NCBI RefSeq assembly: GCF_040947875.1
Contig: NZ_JBFRXN010000002.1
Coordinates: 1,674,001 to 1,738,000, forward strand
Direction: 5' to 3'
Length of the DNA stretch: 64,000 bases
Source of the DNA: Pseudomonas sp. MYb118
GTDB lineage: Bacteria; Pseudomonadota; Gammaproteobacteria; Pseudomonadales; Pseudomonadaceae
A program made the position numbers and the translations under genes. Shown in pieces: positions 33,931 to 42,961 of this stretch. The notes beneath the pieces are model-generated. The model saw only the letters and a program-made list of their open reading frames with translations, was not told the DNA's origin and made no database searches. The stretch's first letter is position 1, and every line of letters starts with the position of its first letter.

Positions 33931-35114
33931 GGCGTGTAGATGTCGTCGCGGGTCCAGGGCAGTTCGTGGCTGCCGTCAGGGTGGGCTTTAACCGCCAGGA
34001 TCTGGTGCAGGTTGATCCAGCCCCGGGCGAACGCATAGGCGCATCCCGCCAGGTACAACCGCCAGATACGCAGCGCCTGTTCCGGCACCAGTTTGCTGGC
34101 GGTTTCCAGATTGTCTTCCAGGCGTTCGCTCCAGTGATCCAGGGTGCGCGCGTAGTGCAGGCGCAGACTCTCGACATCGACGATTTCCAGACCGGCCTCG
34201 CTGATCTCGGCGGAGATCATCGACAGGTGCGGCAGCTCACCGTTGGGGAACACGTACTTCTCGATGAAGTCACCCGCACCACGCCCCACCGGACGACCGT
34301 CGGTGTGCTTGGCGGTGATGCCATGGTTCATCACCAGGCCACCCTCCTTCACCGCGCCGAACAGGGTTTTGCAGTACTCGGCCAGGTTCGCATGGCCGAC
34401 ATGCTCGAACATGCCAACGCTGACGACCTTGTCGAACCGCCCGTCCTGAGGCAGATCGCGGTAGTCGAGCAGTTGCAGTTCAACCTGATCTTCCAGGCCT
34501 TCAGCGACCACCCGCTCACGGGCCAGCGCCAGTTGTTCCTTGCTCAGCGTGATGCCGAACACCTTTACACCGAACTCCCGCGCCGCATACCGTGACAACC
34601 CGCCCCAACCGCAACCGACGTCCAACAGGTACTCGCCTGGCTGCAAACGCAGCTTGCGGCACAGGTGGCGGAATTTGGCTTGCTGGGCTTGTTCCAGGGT
34701 TTCGCTACCGGTCTCGAAGTAGGCGCAGGAATACGCCATGTCGCTGTCGAGCCACAGCTGATAGAACTCGTTGGAAAGGTCGTAGTGATAGGAAATCGCC
34801 TTGGCGTCGGTTTCCTTGTCGTGCGAGGTGCGTACAGGGTTGCTGTCGTCATCCTCGCCGAGCAGCGCCTGGCTCAGGTCATCGCAGACGCGAATCACGT
34901 CGCTCATCGAGCCTTCCAGCTCCAGCTTGCCTTCGACGAAGGCTGCGCCGAGCGCATCCAGGCTGGGGTGAGTGAACTGGGTCACCACTTGCGGATCCTT
35001 GACCACAATCGTGACGCTGGGGGTCGGTCCCAGATTGAACTCGTGGCCGTCCCATAGCCTCAGGCGTAACGGTAACTGCAGATTCTGTAAGGCCGGTGGA
35101 AGTTGCGCGAGCAT
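33927..35114 (-). CDS. cfa: Cyclopropane-fatty-acyl-phospholipid synthase
   Basis: The 395-residue SAM-dependent enzyme adds a methylene across double bonds of membrane lipids, typically in stationary phase. It has [23 protein letters not shown] (about 111-133), the SAM-binding [15 protein letters not shown] (about 163-177), [17 protein letters not shown], and the late [13 protein letters not shown]. Length is in the normal range. Being convergent with cardiolipin synthase, it places two phospholipid-modifying genes together. Confidence 0.93.
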   Translation of the reverse strand: MLAQLPPALQNLQLPLRLRLWDGHEFNLGPTPSVTIVVKDPQVVTQFTHPSLDALGAAFVEGKLELEGSMSDVIRVCDDLSQALLGEDDDSNPVRTSHDKETDAKAISYHYDLSNEFYQLWLDSDMAYSCAYFETGSETLEQAQQAKFRHLCRKLRLQPGEYLLDVGCGWGGLSRYAAREFGVKVFGITLSKEQLALARERVVAEGLEDQVELQLLDYRDLPQDGRFDKVVSVGMFEHVGHANLAEYCKTLFGAVKEGGLVMNHGITAKHTDGRPVGRGAGDFIEKYVFPNGELPHLSMISAEISEAGLEIVDVESLRLHYARTLDHWSERLEDNLETASKLVPEQALRIWRLYLAGCAYAFARGWINLHQILAVKAHPDGSHELPWTRDDIYTP

Positions 35115-35164
35115 GGAATATCCCCCTGGTTTCAGACGTCTGGAGTGAGGTTAGACCATCCATG

Positions 35165-35193
35165 AAAAATAGCAGGCTATCGAATTGATAGCC
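35165..35193 (-). terminator. Probable terminator of the SPFH / P-type ATPase operon
   Basis: The arms GGCTATC (35175-35181) and GATAGCC (35187-35193) enclose a five-base loop. On the minus strand they are followed, after four bases, by a U5 run (A-run at 35165-35169). It is about 108 bases beyond the ATPase stop. Confidence 0.6.
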
Positions 35194-35300
35194 CTTCTCT
35201 ATGGCCGCCAGCGCTGTCCACTGTCGTCGACACAAAGAAGTCATGACCCTTGTTCAGATGACTGCAAATCTGTCGCACAGTTCGCAAAACCTGGCGGCGC

Positions 35301-37211
35301 TCAGGCGTCGTCCTGCACCTTGAGCAGCGGTTCCTGAAACCGCAGCAGACGCCCGGCGTTGCCCAGCACCAGCAAAGTGCTGAGGTTATGCAGCACGGCA
35401 GCGATCATCGCACCCGCCGCGCCGAGCCAGCCGAACGCCGCGAACACGACGATCGCCAGGGTCCAGCCCAGGCCGATGATCACGTTGACCTGCAGGGTAT
35501 GGCGGCATTGGCGACTCAGGCGCACGCAGGTGCCGAGGCGGCGCAAGTCGCTGCCAATCAACACGATGTCGGCCGACGCCAGGGCGATGTCCGCCCCGCC
35601 CGCCCCCATGGCCACCCCCACCACCCCGGCCTTGAGGGCCAGCGAATCGTTGATGCCGTCGCCGACCACCATGGGTCGAAAGCCACTGTCGATTTCCTGG
35701 AGTACCCGATTGAGTTTGTCTTCGGGCAAGGCCTGGGCCTGGACGTCGTGCAAGCCAACGTCGTGGGCCAGGGTCTGCGCCACGCTCTGGCGATCGCCGG
35801 TGAGCAACAACTGGCGGCCCAAACCAAGCTCGCGCAACTCGCCCAGGGCAAAACGCGCCTCGGGTTTGACGCTGTCGGCCAGCAACAACCAGGCGAGAAA
35901 TCTGCCGTCCAGGGCGAGCCCGGCAATCGGACCATCGTGTTCAGGCACGGTGCTGGTGACGATCCCCAATTGGCTGAACAACTCGGGGCGACCCAACGCT
36001 GCTTCGCCCTGCTCGGTCATGGCCACCACACCCAGACCCTGGCGTTCGTGAATGTCCTCAAGCTGCAGGCAATCCTCCTGACTGACCAGGCCGGCGAGTG
36101 CGCGGCTGACCGGGTGGCTGCTGGCCGAGCCGAGGCTGGCCGCGAGCCTCAGCACGTGGCTGCGATCCTCCAGCGGGCTGTCGATCGACTGCAGGCGCAG
36201 CGTGCCGAAGGTCAGGGTCCCGGTCTTGTCGACCACCAGTGAGGTGAGGTCGGCCAGCTCTTCGAGAAACGCCGAGCTGCGAATCAGGATGCCGTGGCGC
36301 GCCGCCACCGCTACGCCGGCAATGGCCGTGGCCGGCGCCGACAACACCAGCGCACACGGGCACGCCGCCACCAACACCGCGAGCATCGCCTGGGCATCGT
36401 TGGTGACAAACCAGGTTACGGCGGCCAGCAGCAACACCAGCACCATGTAGCTGCCGGCGTAGCGTTCAAGCAGCCGGGTAATCGGCGGCTTGGAGCGCTC
36501 GGCACTCTGCATCAGCGCGATGACCTTGCCCAGGGTCGATTCGCTGCCCGTGCGCGTCACTTCAATGCGCAGCAGGCCATCGAGGTTGATCGCCCCGCCA
36601 AACACCGATTGGCCGACGCCCGCCTCCACCGGCACCGACTCACCGGTGATTGATGCCGTATCGAGGCTGGCCTGGCCGGACAGTACTCGGCCATCGGCCG
36701 GCACGCGATCACCGGCGCGAACCTCCACGCAATCACCGGACTTGAGCGTGCCGTTATCCACTTCGACGATTGAGCCATCAGCCTGCACCCGGCGTGCCTG
36801 GCTGCGGGTGAGTTTGCCCAACGCATGGATGGCTTCCTGGGAGCCGATCACGCTGCGCTCTTCCAGCACGTGGCCGAAGATCATGATGATGGGCAACAAC
36901 GCGGCGGTCAGCAGATCACCGGTCGCCCAGGCGCCGAGCATGGCCAGGGCAATCAACTGATCGGTAATGCCATGCAGGCTCGGGTAGCGCAGGCTGAACC
37001 ACGCCGAGCGCATCACCGGCACGGCCACCAGGATCGACGCGACGCCGAGCAGCAATTGACTGACGCCGAGCTGCTGCGGTGAGACCCAGCGCCAGATCAA
37101 TCCGAGCGCCAGCAGCCCCAGGGCGAGCATGGCCAGGGTCAGTTGACGGGCGGCGCTGCATTGCTCGGCTGAAGACAGCAGGCTCGGTGCCGCGGCGGTA
37201 GAAGCAGTCAT
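35301..37211 (-). CDS. P1B-type heavy-metal transporting ATPase without an amino-terminal metal-binding domain
   Basis: The 636-residue protein carries TGES (189-192), the transmembrane metal motif AACPCALVLSAP (CPC at 284-286), the phosphorylation site DKTGT (328-332), the P1B marker SSHPVSRAL, and VGDGINDSLAL. There is no HMA domain or CxxC at the amino terminus. In the last membrane helix, HNLSTLLVLGNAGRLL replaces the Asp-containing motif of ZntA-type zinc exporters, so the metal is uncertain. It is the last gene of a four-gene operon of overlapping reading frames with three SPFH proteins behind a Zur-like box, which favours zinc, and possibly import rather than export. Confidence 0.9.
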   Translation of the reverse strand: MTASTAAAPSLLSSAEQCSAARQLTLAMLALGLLALGLIWRWVSPQQLGVSQLLLGVASILVAVPVMRSAWFSLRYPSLHGITDQLIALAMLGAWATGDLLTAALLPIIMIFGHVLEERSVIGSQEAIHALGKLTRSQARRVQADGSIVEVDNGTLKSGDCVEVRAGDRVPADGRVLSGQASLDTASITGESVPVEAGVGQSVFGGAINLDGLLRIEVTRTGSESTLGKVIALMQSAERSKPPITRLLERYAGSYMVLVLLLAAVTWFVTNDAQAMLAVLVAACPCALVLSAPATAIAGVAVAARHGILIRSSAFLEELADLTSLVVDKTGTLTFGTLRLQSIDSPLEDRSHVLRLAASLGSASSHPVSRALAGLVSQEDCLQLEDIHERQGLGVVAMTEQGEAALGRPELFSQLGIVTSTVPEHDGPIAGLALDGRFLAWLLLADSVKPEARFALGELRELGLGRQLLLTGDRQSVAQTLAHDVGLHDVQAQALPEDKLNRVLQEIDSGFRPMVVGDGINDSLALKAGVVGVAMGAGGADIALASADIVLIGSDLRRLGTCVRLSRQCRHTLQVNVIIGLGWTLAIVVFAAFGWLGAAGAMIAAVLHNLSTLLVLGNAGRLLRFQEPLLKVQDDA

Positions 37212-38266
37212 TGTGCAGCTCCCTGAAGGATCAGGCGGGAATCGTCTTTCGGATTGACCGTTGTCACCGAGCCGGCCTGCCCGAGGATTTTCGGCATGCG
37301 TTCGCGGTAGATGCGCAATAGCATCTGCGGGTCGGTGCCTTGCTGTTGCGCCTTGGTCAGGCCCAGCACCGTGGCGGTGTCGGCGGAGGCCTTGGCCAGT
37401 CGTTCGCTCGCCTGGGCATGGGCGACCTGCAAGGTGCGATCAGCTTGTTCGTTGGCGGTCTGGTTGAGTTTCTCAGCGTCGGTGCGTGCATTGGCCACCG
37501 CTTTGTCAGCCTGCTGGCTGGCCGTCAGGACCGCATTGAAGGCGTTGACCGCCGGATCCGGCAGGCTCGATTGCACATCCACCCGCGCCACTTCGATACC
37601 CAGCCCCTGCCCTGTCGCGGCCAGTTCAGCCAGGCGCTGATTGATGCCTTGCACCAGATCGCCGCGCAGTCGCTCACGGCGTTCAGCGGCCTGACTGTCG
37701 GCCCCGATCAGCTCGGGTCGTGCGACCAGGATGGTGTCCAGGTCCCGCGCTGCCGTCAGGGCAACCGAACTGCGAGTTACCAGGCGATCCAGCGCTGGCA
37801 GCACATGTTCACCTTGAAGTACGAAGGCGTATGGTTCGGTGACCTTGTAGAACACCCGCACATCCAGCTGCACGACGCCGGCATCACCGGTGAGCAAATA
37901 GCCAGAGCCAGCCAACGCATCACTGATCGGCGAGGCGAAGGTCGCAGACCTGTCGGCCTGTAATGCAGCATCACTGCGCAACAGATTGGTGACCCGCCGC
38001 TCGATCACTCGATCCGCCGCCGGCAACAGAATCACCTGCTCGAAGGGCCGAGGCCACGCCAGCAACAGGCCGGCATTCTGAATGCGATCCAGCGCACCGA
38101 AGTGCAACACCACCGCGCGATTCTGCGGATCAATTTGCCGCACATTGGAAAATGCCCAGGCCAATGCCGCCAGCACGGTCACCGCATACAACGCGAGAAA
38201 GGCCAAGCGCCCGGCCTGAATCCACGGGCTACTCAACTCATGTGTTCCACGTGGAACCAAACTCAT
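37208..38266 (-). CDS. HflC-like SPFH protein
   Basis: The 352-residue protein has an amino-terminal membrane helix (about 19-40), an SPFH/Band-7 domain (RQIDPQNRAVVLHFGALDR to LGIEVARVDVQSSLPDPAVN), and an alanine-rich coiled coil (AVANARTDAEKLNQTANEQADRT). It ends with IYRERMPKILGQAGSVTTVNP, like HflC. HflK-HflC normally form a large cage around the FtsH protease in the inner membrane. This set is a paralogue away from hflX, associated instead with a metal ATPase. Its start overlaps the previous stop and its stop overlaps the ATPase start (ATGA at both). It contains a parS site near its 5' end. Confidence 0.88.
   Translation of the reverse strand: MSLVPRGTHELSSPWIQAGRLAFLALYAVTVLAALAWAFSNVRQIDPQNRAVVLHFGALDRIQNAGLLLAWPRPFEQVILLPAADRVIERRVTNLLRSDAALQADRSATFASPISDALAGSGYLLTGDAGVVQLDVRVFYKVTEPYAFVLQGEHVLPALDRLVTRSSVALTAARDLDTILVARPELIGADSQAAERRERLRGDLVQGINQRLAELAATGQGLGIEVARVDVQSSLPDPAVNAFNAVLTASQQADKAVANARTDAEKLNQTANEQADRTLQVAHAQASERLAKASADTATVLGLTKAQQQGTDPQMLLRIYRERMPKILGQAGSVTTVNPKDDSRLILQGAAQ
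38243..38258. other. parS-like ParB binding site near the start of the HflC-like gene
   Basis: TGTTCCACGTGGAACC matches the pseudomonad parS palindrome at 15 of 16 positions, the mismatch being at the last base. It lies 12.2 kb from the folE2 site. Confidence 0.8.
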
Positions 38267-39288
38267 GGCTGCGACCCAGGTTTGTTGTCGAGACTCGTGG
38301 GGCCGTCCACCAACACCCGGAAGGGCGCCGCGTCGGTGCGCAATACCAGCTTCGTTCCCGGGCCGACGATAGTGCCGAGGGTGTCCAGCGAACGCAGCAG
38401 GTTGTACAACTGCGGCGAGCCGGCGTAGGCGCGCCCGTAGATCTGCGCCGCTTCGACCCGGGACTGCGCCTCGATCTCGGCCGCTTTCACGGTGGCATCT
38501 GCCTGGACGATCCGCGCATCCCTTTCGGCAGCAGAACGGATTTGCGCCGCTTCGCGCTTGCCGATGGCCGTGCGTTCGGTGGCGATTGTTTCACGCTCGG
38601 CGCGCATGCGATCGACCGTGGCGGTCAGCGTCACTGACGGCAAGGTCAAACGTTCGATACCCACTTGCAGCACGCGCACCCCATAGGTGGCCAACAATTG
38701 CTGATCAATTTGCTGGCGCAGTTGCGCTTCGAAATCGGCGATGCGCACCTGGCTGGCATCGGTGTTGACCAGGTTAGCCAGATCGAAACTGCTGGCGGTG
38801 GTTTCCAGCGCGGAACCGACAAAGGTACGAATCTGCCGCGCGGCTTCGTCCGGCTGGTTCTGCACCGCGCGCATGAAACGCTGCACATTGTCCGGATCCC
38901 CCTGGACCTGCCACGCCACATAAGCCTGGACGATGATGCGCAAGCCATCGCGTGTACCGACGTCCTGCAACCCGCTGGAGGTGGTGCGCAACCGCAGATC
39001 TACAGGGATCGCCGCCTCGAACGGCGCCGGCCAGCGCCAGCTCAAGCCGGGGGCCAGCAGCACCCGCGACGGATTGCCAAAACGGGTGATCACCGTCGCC
39101 TCGCCGGAACGCACCTGCACCAGGCTCGCCGCCGCGATGGCGAAGGCCACCAGCAGCGCCGCCCAGCCCATGCGTCGCCAGGCAAAGGGGCCAGCCTCTT
39201 GCGGCTCGCCGTGATGGTGATGATGGTGGTGCCCGTGGTGATGCCCGCCATGACCGTGATCATTATCGTGAGTGTGTGAGTGGCTCAA
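38263..39288 (-). CDS. HflK-like SPFH protein with a histidine-rich amino-terminal tail
   Basis: The 341-residue protein starts with a tail holding 15 His within its first 26 residues (a run of seven at 20-26), then a membrane helix (about 42-62). An SPFH domain (RSGEATVITRFGNPSRVL to VLQVGIERLTLPSVTLT) and a coiled coil with ALA/GLU repeats follow. The tail precedes the single helix and should be cytoplasmic by the HflK model, where it could bind zinc or nickel. The start is TTG at 39288, overlapping the previous stop as TTGA, with AGGAGC about seven bases ahead. It resembles the metal-buffering tails of zinc transporters and is not a feature of ordinary HflK. Confidence 0.88.
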   Translation of the reverse strand: MSHSHTHDNDHGHGGHHHGHHHHHHHGEPQEAGPFAWRRMGWAALLVAFAIAAASLVQVRSGEATVITRFGNPSRVLLAPGLSWRWPAPFEAAIPVDLRLRTTSSGLQDVGTRDGLRIIVQAYVAWQVQGDPDNVQRFMRAVQNQPDEAARQIRTFVGSALETTASSFDLANLVNTDASQVRIADFEAQLRQQIDQQLLATYGVRVLQVGIERLTLPSVTLTATVDRMRAERETIATERTAIGKREAAQIRSAAERDARIVQADATVKAAEIEAQSRVEAAQIYGRAYAGSPQLYNLLRSLDTLGTIVGPGTKLVLRTDAAPFRVLVDGPTSLDNKPGSQP

Positions 39289-41243
39289 TTGGCAGCTCCT
39301 GGTTGAGCGGTTTTAGGCGAGGGCGTGGGGTCGGCTGGCGAGGTGAACGTGCGCAGGTCGATGGTCGGCGCGTTGCCGCTACCGCCCAGGCGATGATCGA
39401 TGACCAGCAGCTTCGCGCTGGCCAGGCCTTGGGACAGCTGGCTCAGATACTGCTCCAGCACGAACGCCTGACCGGCGCTGGCATAGGCTTTTTGCTCGGC
39501 GGAGAATTTCAGGTTCGCCGCCTGCGCCGCTGCATGGGTTTCCCTTGCGCTGGCGCTGGCCTGGTCGCTGGCGATGCTGGCCCGCAACTGCGCCTGGTTG
39601 GTCGCTTCCGCCGCCGCTCCGCGCTCGCGTGAAATCAGCGCCTGCGCGGCGATCTGCGCCGCTTGCACACCGTGATAGGCATTGGCCGCACCCGCCGGTG
39701 GGTGAATGGCCTCCACTACCGTGGCGAGAATTTCCACGCCACTGTCGAGCGATGTCAGGTCCGCTTGCACGGCCCGGCCAATGTCTTCGGCGAGCCCTAC
39801 CCTGTCCTCTCCCAGCAAACCGTCGAGGGTGCGCGAGGCAAAATCGTGCACCAGGATCCGGCTCGCGGTGCTGCGGATCAGTGTCGGCACATCGGCACTG
39901 TTGTACGTGGCGGCCAATGCCGCTTGATCGGTCAAACCGATGCGGTAGACGAACCGCACGTCCATGTTGACGATCTGGAAGCTCTGTTTGTCGGCACGAC
40001 TGCTGGCGATGACCTGGGATTTGTCGTTGACGTGACTGGCATCCCACAAGCGGTTGGCCACGTCCGGTGCCGGGCCTTCTGCCGGCTGCGCGGCAACCGG
40101 CGCCGCTACTTCACCGACACTGGTGGCCAGCTCGTGCACCACACCATTCTCGACACTCAGCACGCGGCCCAACGGCCAGGGCAGACCGACATGCAGGCCC
40201 GGGCCGAACACTGCCACCGGCTTGCCGAAACGTTCGTAGATGCCCCGTTCCTGCAAGGCGATTTCATGAACACCGGTCAGCGCCCAACCGACCACGGCCA
40301 CCACCGCCAGCACCGGTAGCAAGGCGCGGCGCATGTAGCTGAATGCCCAGATTTGTCGCAGGTCGATGCCGAAGCGGTTGTGCAATTCGTGCTGCAACGC
40401 CAGCAAGGGTTGCGGCGGCCAGCGCAACAGATCAGCAGCGAAACTTCTGGCCAACAGCGGCGGCTCCAGCTGTTCGCGGCGCGGGGTGAACAAGGACAGC
40501 AAGGCGCGCAGCAACAGTTCGGCGGCGACCAACCCCGGCAGCAGGCCGATCAACACGGCCAGGCGTGCCGGCCACACCGTTTCGCTGCTGGCGAACAACA
40601 GGCACAGCGCGCTTAGCACCAGGCTGACGATAGCGACGCGCGCCAGTTGCGCCAATGCACCGGCCTCAGGCCACTGGGCAGCCGATTGCTGGGCCAATTG
40701 ACGCTCCAGCACCAGCAGGCCGAACGCCAGCAACAGCGACACTGCTGCGCCGACATTCGCTGAAAAGCCCAATGCCGCAGCGGGCAGGGACAGGTTCCAG
40801 ATCTGCTCGATACTCAGCAGTGCCAACAGGGCCCAACCAGCCAGCCACAACGTCGGCGCGCCAATGTTGATCAATAGTTGTTTGCTGCGTTGGCTGATGC
40901 GCTCCAGCAGTCGATCATACCAACCCACTGCGGGCTCAACGGCCTCGACGTCCGCCACTGACTCCAAAGGGTTCATCGCCCTGGCGCGCCACTTCGCCAC
41001 CCACCCCGCCGATTGCAGGCCCGCCATCAGCACCAGTAGGCTGGCGCACTGATTGACCAGCAGCGCCGGCCACAACGATTGCGGCGCAAACAGCGCAGTG
41101 AAAAAAGCCAGCACCAGCCCCACGCCCACCAGCACGCCAAGGCCGATCACCCACCAGCCCAGGCGCCGCCTATGGAAGGCCGCTTGCTGGAAGCGTGGCA
41201 ACCCGGCGATCGCGGCGCCGTCACTCTCAAGATCAACTTGCAT
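39285..41243 (-). CDS. Large HflK-like SPFH protein with multi-helix membrane domain
   Basis: The 652-residue protein has about seven hydrophobic segments in its first 250 residues, then another helix (about 310-330, LLPVLAVVAVVGWALTGVHE). An SPFH domain follows (IALQERGIYERFGKPVAVFGPGLHVGLPWP to VEILATVVEAIHPP), then a long Ala/Gln-rich coiled coil ending in a Pro/Ala tail. Ordinary HflK (~400 residues) has only the single helix; the extra membrane domain is a distinguishing mark of this operon. It is the first gene of the operon and starts 31 bases from a Zur-like palindrome. Confidence 0.88.
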   Translation of the reverse strand: MQVDLESDGAAIAGLPRFQQAAFHRRRLGWWVIGLGVLVGVGLVLAFFTALFAPQSLWPALLVNQCASLLVLMAGLQSAGWVAKWRARAMNPLESVADVEAVEPAVGWYDRLLERISQRSKQLLINIGAPTLWLAGWALLALLSIEQIWNLSLPAAALGFSANVGAAVSLLLAFGLLVLERQLAQQSAAQWPEAGALAQLARVAIVSLVLSALCLLFASSETVWPARLAVLIGLLPGLVAAELLLRALLSLFTPRREQLEPPLLARSFAADLLRWPPQPLLALQHELHNRFGIDLRQIWAFSYMRRALLPVLAVVAVVGWALTGVHEIALQERGIYERFGKPVAVFGPGLHVGLPWPLGRVLSVENGVVHELATSVGEVAAPVAAQPAEGPAPDVANRLWDASHVNDKSQVIASSRADKQSFQIVNMDVRFVYRIGLTDQAALAATYNSADVPTLIRSTASRILVHDFASRTLDGLLGEDRVGLAEDIGRAVQADLTSLDSGVEILATVVEAIHPPAGAANAYHGVQAAQIAAQALISRERGAAAEATNQAQLRASIASDQASASARETHAAAQAANLKFSAEQKAYASAGQAFVLEQYLSQLSQGLASAKLLVIDHRLGGSGNAPTIDLRTFTSPADPTPSPKTAQPGAAN

Positions 41244-41273
41244 AATACCCCGGCATCTTTGCCCGAATCACAT

Positions 41274-41292
41274 TTCGTTACGATATAACGAA
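41274..41292. promoter_or_regulatory. Zur-like box upstream of the SPFH / P-type ATPase operon
   Basis: TTCGTTACGATATAACGAA has perfect seven-base arms (TTCGTTA/TAACGAA) around a five-base centre. Its core GTTAcgaTATAAC matches that of the zigA site at 23948 at 11 of 13 positions. It lies 31-49 bases upstream of the first gene. Confidence 0.65.
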
Positions 41293-41449
41293 TGACGTGA
41301 ATATTTCGTATCTAACCTTCTATCTAAAGGCGCCAAAGCTGTCGCGTTGCTGAAGCCTTGACCGAAAGCCTGGGAAGCGCACATATTACGATCATAATTT
41401 TTCTCCAGTTTACGTTTACCAATCCCTTTACTCATCCAGGAGTACAGCC

Positions 41450-42850
41450 ATGAGCAACTATGACGTCGTGATTCTGGGCGGCGGCCCCGGTGGTTACAAC
41501 GCAGCGATCCGCGCCGGACAGCTCGGCTTGAAAGCCGCCTGCGTCGAAGGACGCGCCACCTTGGGCGGGACCTGCCTGAACGTCGGCTGCATGCCGTCCA
41601 AGGCGCTTTTGCACGCTTCTGAACTGTACGACGCGGCCATGGGGTCGGAATTCGCCAACCTGGGCATCGAGGTCAAACCCACGCTGAATCTTGCGCAGAT
41701 GATGAAGCAGAAAGATGAAAGCGTGACCGGGCTGACTAAAGGCATCGAGTTTCTTTTCCGTAAAAACAAAGTCGACTGGATCAAGGGCTGGGGCCATATC
41801 GACGGCCCAGGCAAGGTGACGGTAACGGACAGCGAGGGAGGTAAAACCGAGCTGACCGCCAAGGACATCATCATCGCCACCGGCTCCGAACCTACGCCCC
41901 TTCCCGGTGTTGAGATCGACAACCAGCGCATCCTCGACTCCACCGGCGCTCTGTCGCTTAGCGAAGTGCCTGGGCACCTGGTGGTGATCGGCGCCGGTGT
42001 GATCGGCCTGGAACTGGGTTCGGTGTGGCGGCGCCTGGGGGCGAAAGTGACCGTCGTCGAATATCTCGACCGCATCTGTCCTGGTGTGGACGCGGAAGCG
42101 GGCAAAGCCTTGCAGCGTTCGTTGAGCAAGCAGGGCATCAGCTTCAAATTGAGCGCCAAGGTCACCCGCGCCGCTTCATCGGCCGAGGGCGTCCAGCTCA
42201 GCGTCGAACCCGCCGCCGGTGGCACCGCCGAATTACTGGAAGCCGACTATGTGCTGGTGGCCATCGGGCGCCGGCCTTATACCCAAGGCCTGGGCCTGGA
42301 GAACGTCGGCCTCGTCACGGAAAAACGCGGGATGCTTGCCAACCGGGGCCATCGCACCGAAGCGCCAGGGGTGTGGGTGATCGGCGATGTCACGTCCGGG
42401 CCGATGCTCGCGCACAAGGCTGAAGATGAGGCCATGGCCTGCGTCGAGCAGATCGTCGGCAAGGCCGGCGAGGTCAATTACGAGCTGATCCCCAATGTCA
42501 TCTACACCCGGCCGGAGCTGGCCAGTGTCGGCAAGACCGAAGAACAGCTCAATGCAGAAGGTCGCGCCTACAAAGTCGGTAAATTCCCGTTCACCGCCAA
42601 CAGCCGGGCGAAGATCAACCACGAGACCGAAGGCTTCGCCAAGGTGCTCGCCGATGAACGCACCGATGAAGTGCTCGGGGTGCATCTGGTGGGCCCGAGC
42701 GTCAGCGAGATGATTGGCGAATATTGCGTGGCGATGGAGTTCAGCGCTTCGGCGGAAGACATCGCGCTGACCTGTCATCCGCACCCGACACGGTCCGAGG
42801 CGTTGCGCCAGGCGGCGATGGATGTCGAGGGAATGGCTACGCAGATGTAG
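41450..42850 (+). CDS. lpd: Dihydrolipoamide dehydrogenase (E3), stand-alone
   Basis: The 466-residue flavoprotein reoxidises lipoamide. It shows the FAD-binding VVILGGGPGGYNAAIRAGQLG (about 6-26), the redox-active pair in GGTCLNVGCMPSK (about 39-51), the NAD-binding VIGAGVIGLELGSVW (about 180-194), the second FAD motif VIGDVTSGPMLAHKAEDEA, and the catalytic HPHPTRSEA at the end. No E1 or E2 genes are nearby. It is an extra E3 copy (P. aeruginosa has lpd3) and may serve the branched-chain, 2-oxoglutarate or glycine systems, or be a backup. Confidence 0.95.
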   Translation: MSNYDVVILGGGPGGYNAAIRAGQLGLKAACVEGRATLGGTCLNVGCMPSKALLHASELYDAAMGSEFANLGIEVKPTLNLAQMMKQKDESVTGLTKGIEFLFRKNKVDWIKGWGHIDGPGKVTVTDSEGGKTELTAKDIIIATGSEPTPLPGVEIDNQRILDSTGALSLSEVPGHLVVIGAGVIGLELGSVWRRLGAKVTVVEYLDRICPGVDAEAGKALQRSLSKQGISFKLSAKVTRAASSAEGVQLSVEPAAGGTAELLEADYVLVAIGRRPYTQGLGLENVGLVTEKRGMLANRGHRTEAPGVWVIGDVTSGPMLAHKAEDEAMACVEQIVGKAGEVNYELIPNVIYTRPELASVGKTEEQLNAEGRAYKVGKFPFTANSRAKINHETEGFAKVLADERTDEVLGVHLVGPSVSEMIGEYCVAMEFSASAEDIALTCHPHPTRSEALRQAAMDVEGMATQM

Positions 42851-42872
42851 GGCTTGGGATTGAGTCGCGCCC

Positions 42873-42947
42873 ATCGCGGGCAAGCCCGCTCCTACAGGGG
42901 ATTTGTTTACACCACAGATCAATTGTAGGAGCGGGCTTGCCCGCGAT
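42873..42947. repeat. REPIN, GGGCAAGCCCGC type
   Basis: ATCGCGGGCAAGCCCGCTCC and the inverted GGAGCGGGCTTGCCCGCGAT flank a spacer of about 34 bases. Both arms belong to the same REP group, unlike the hybrid at 19849. Confidence 0.9.
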
Positions 42948-42961
42948 GGACGCGCCTCGGT

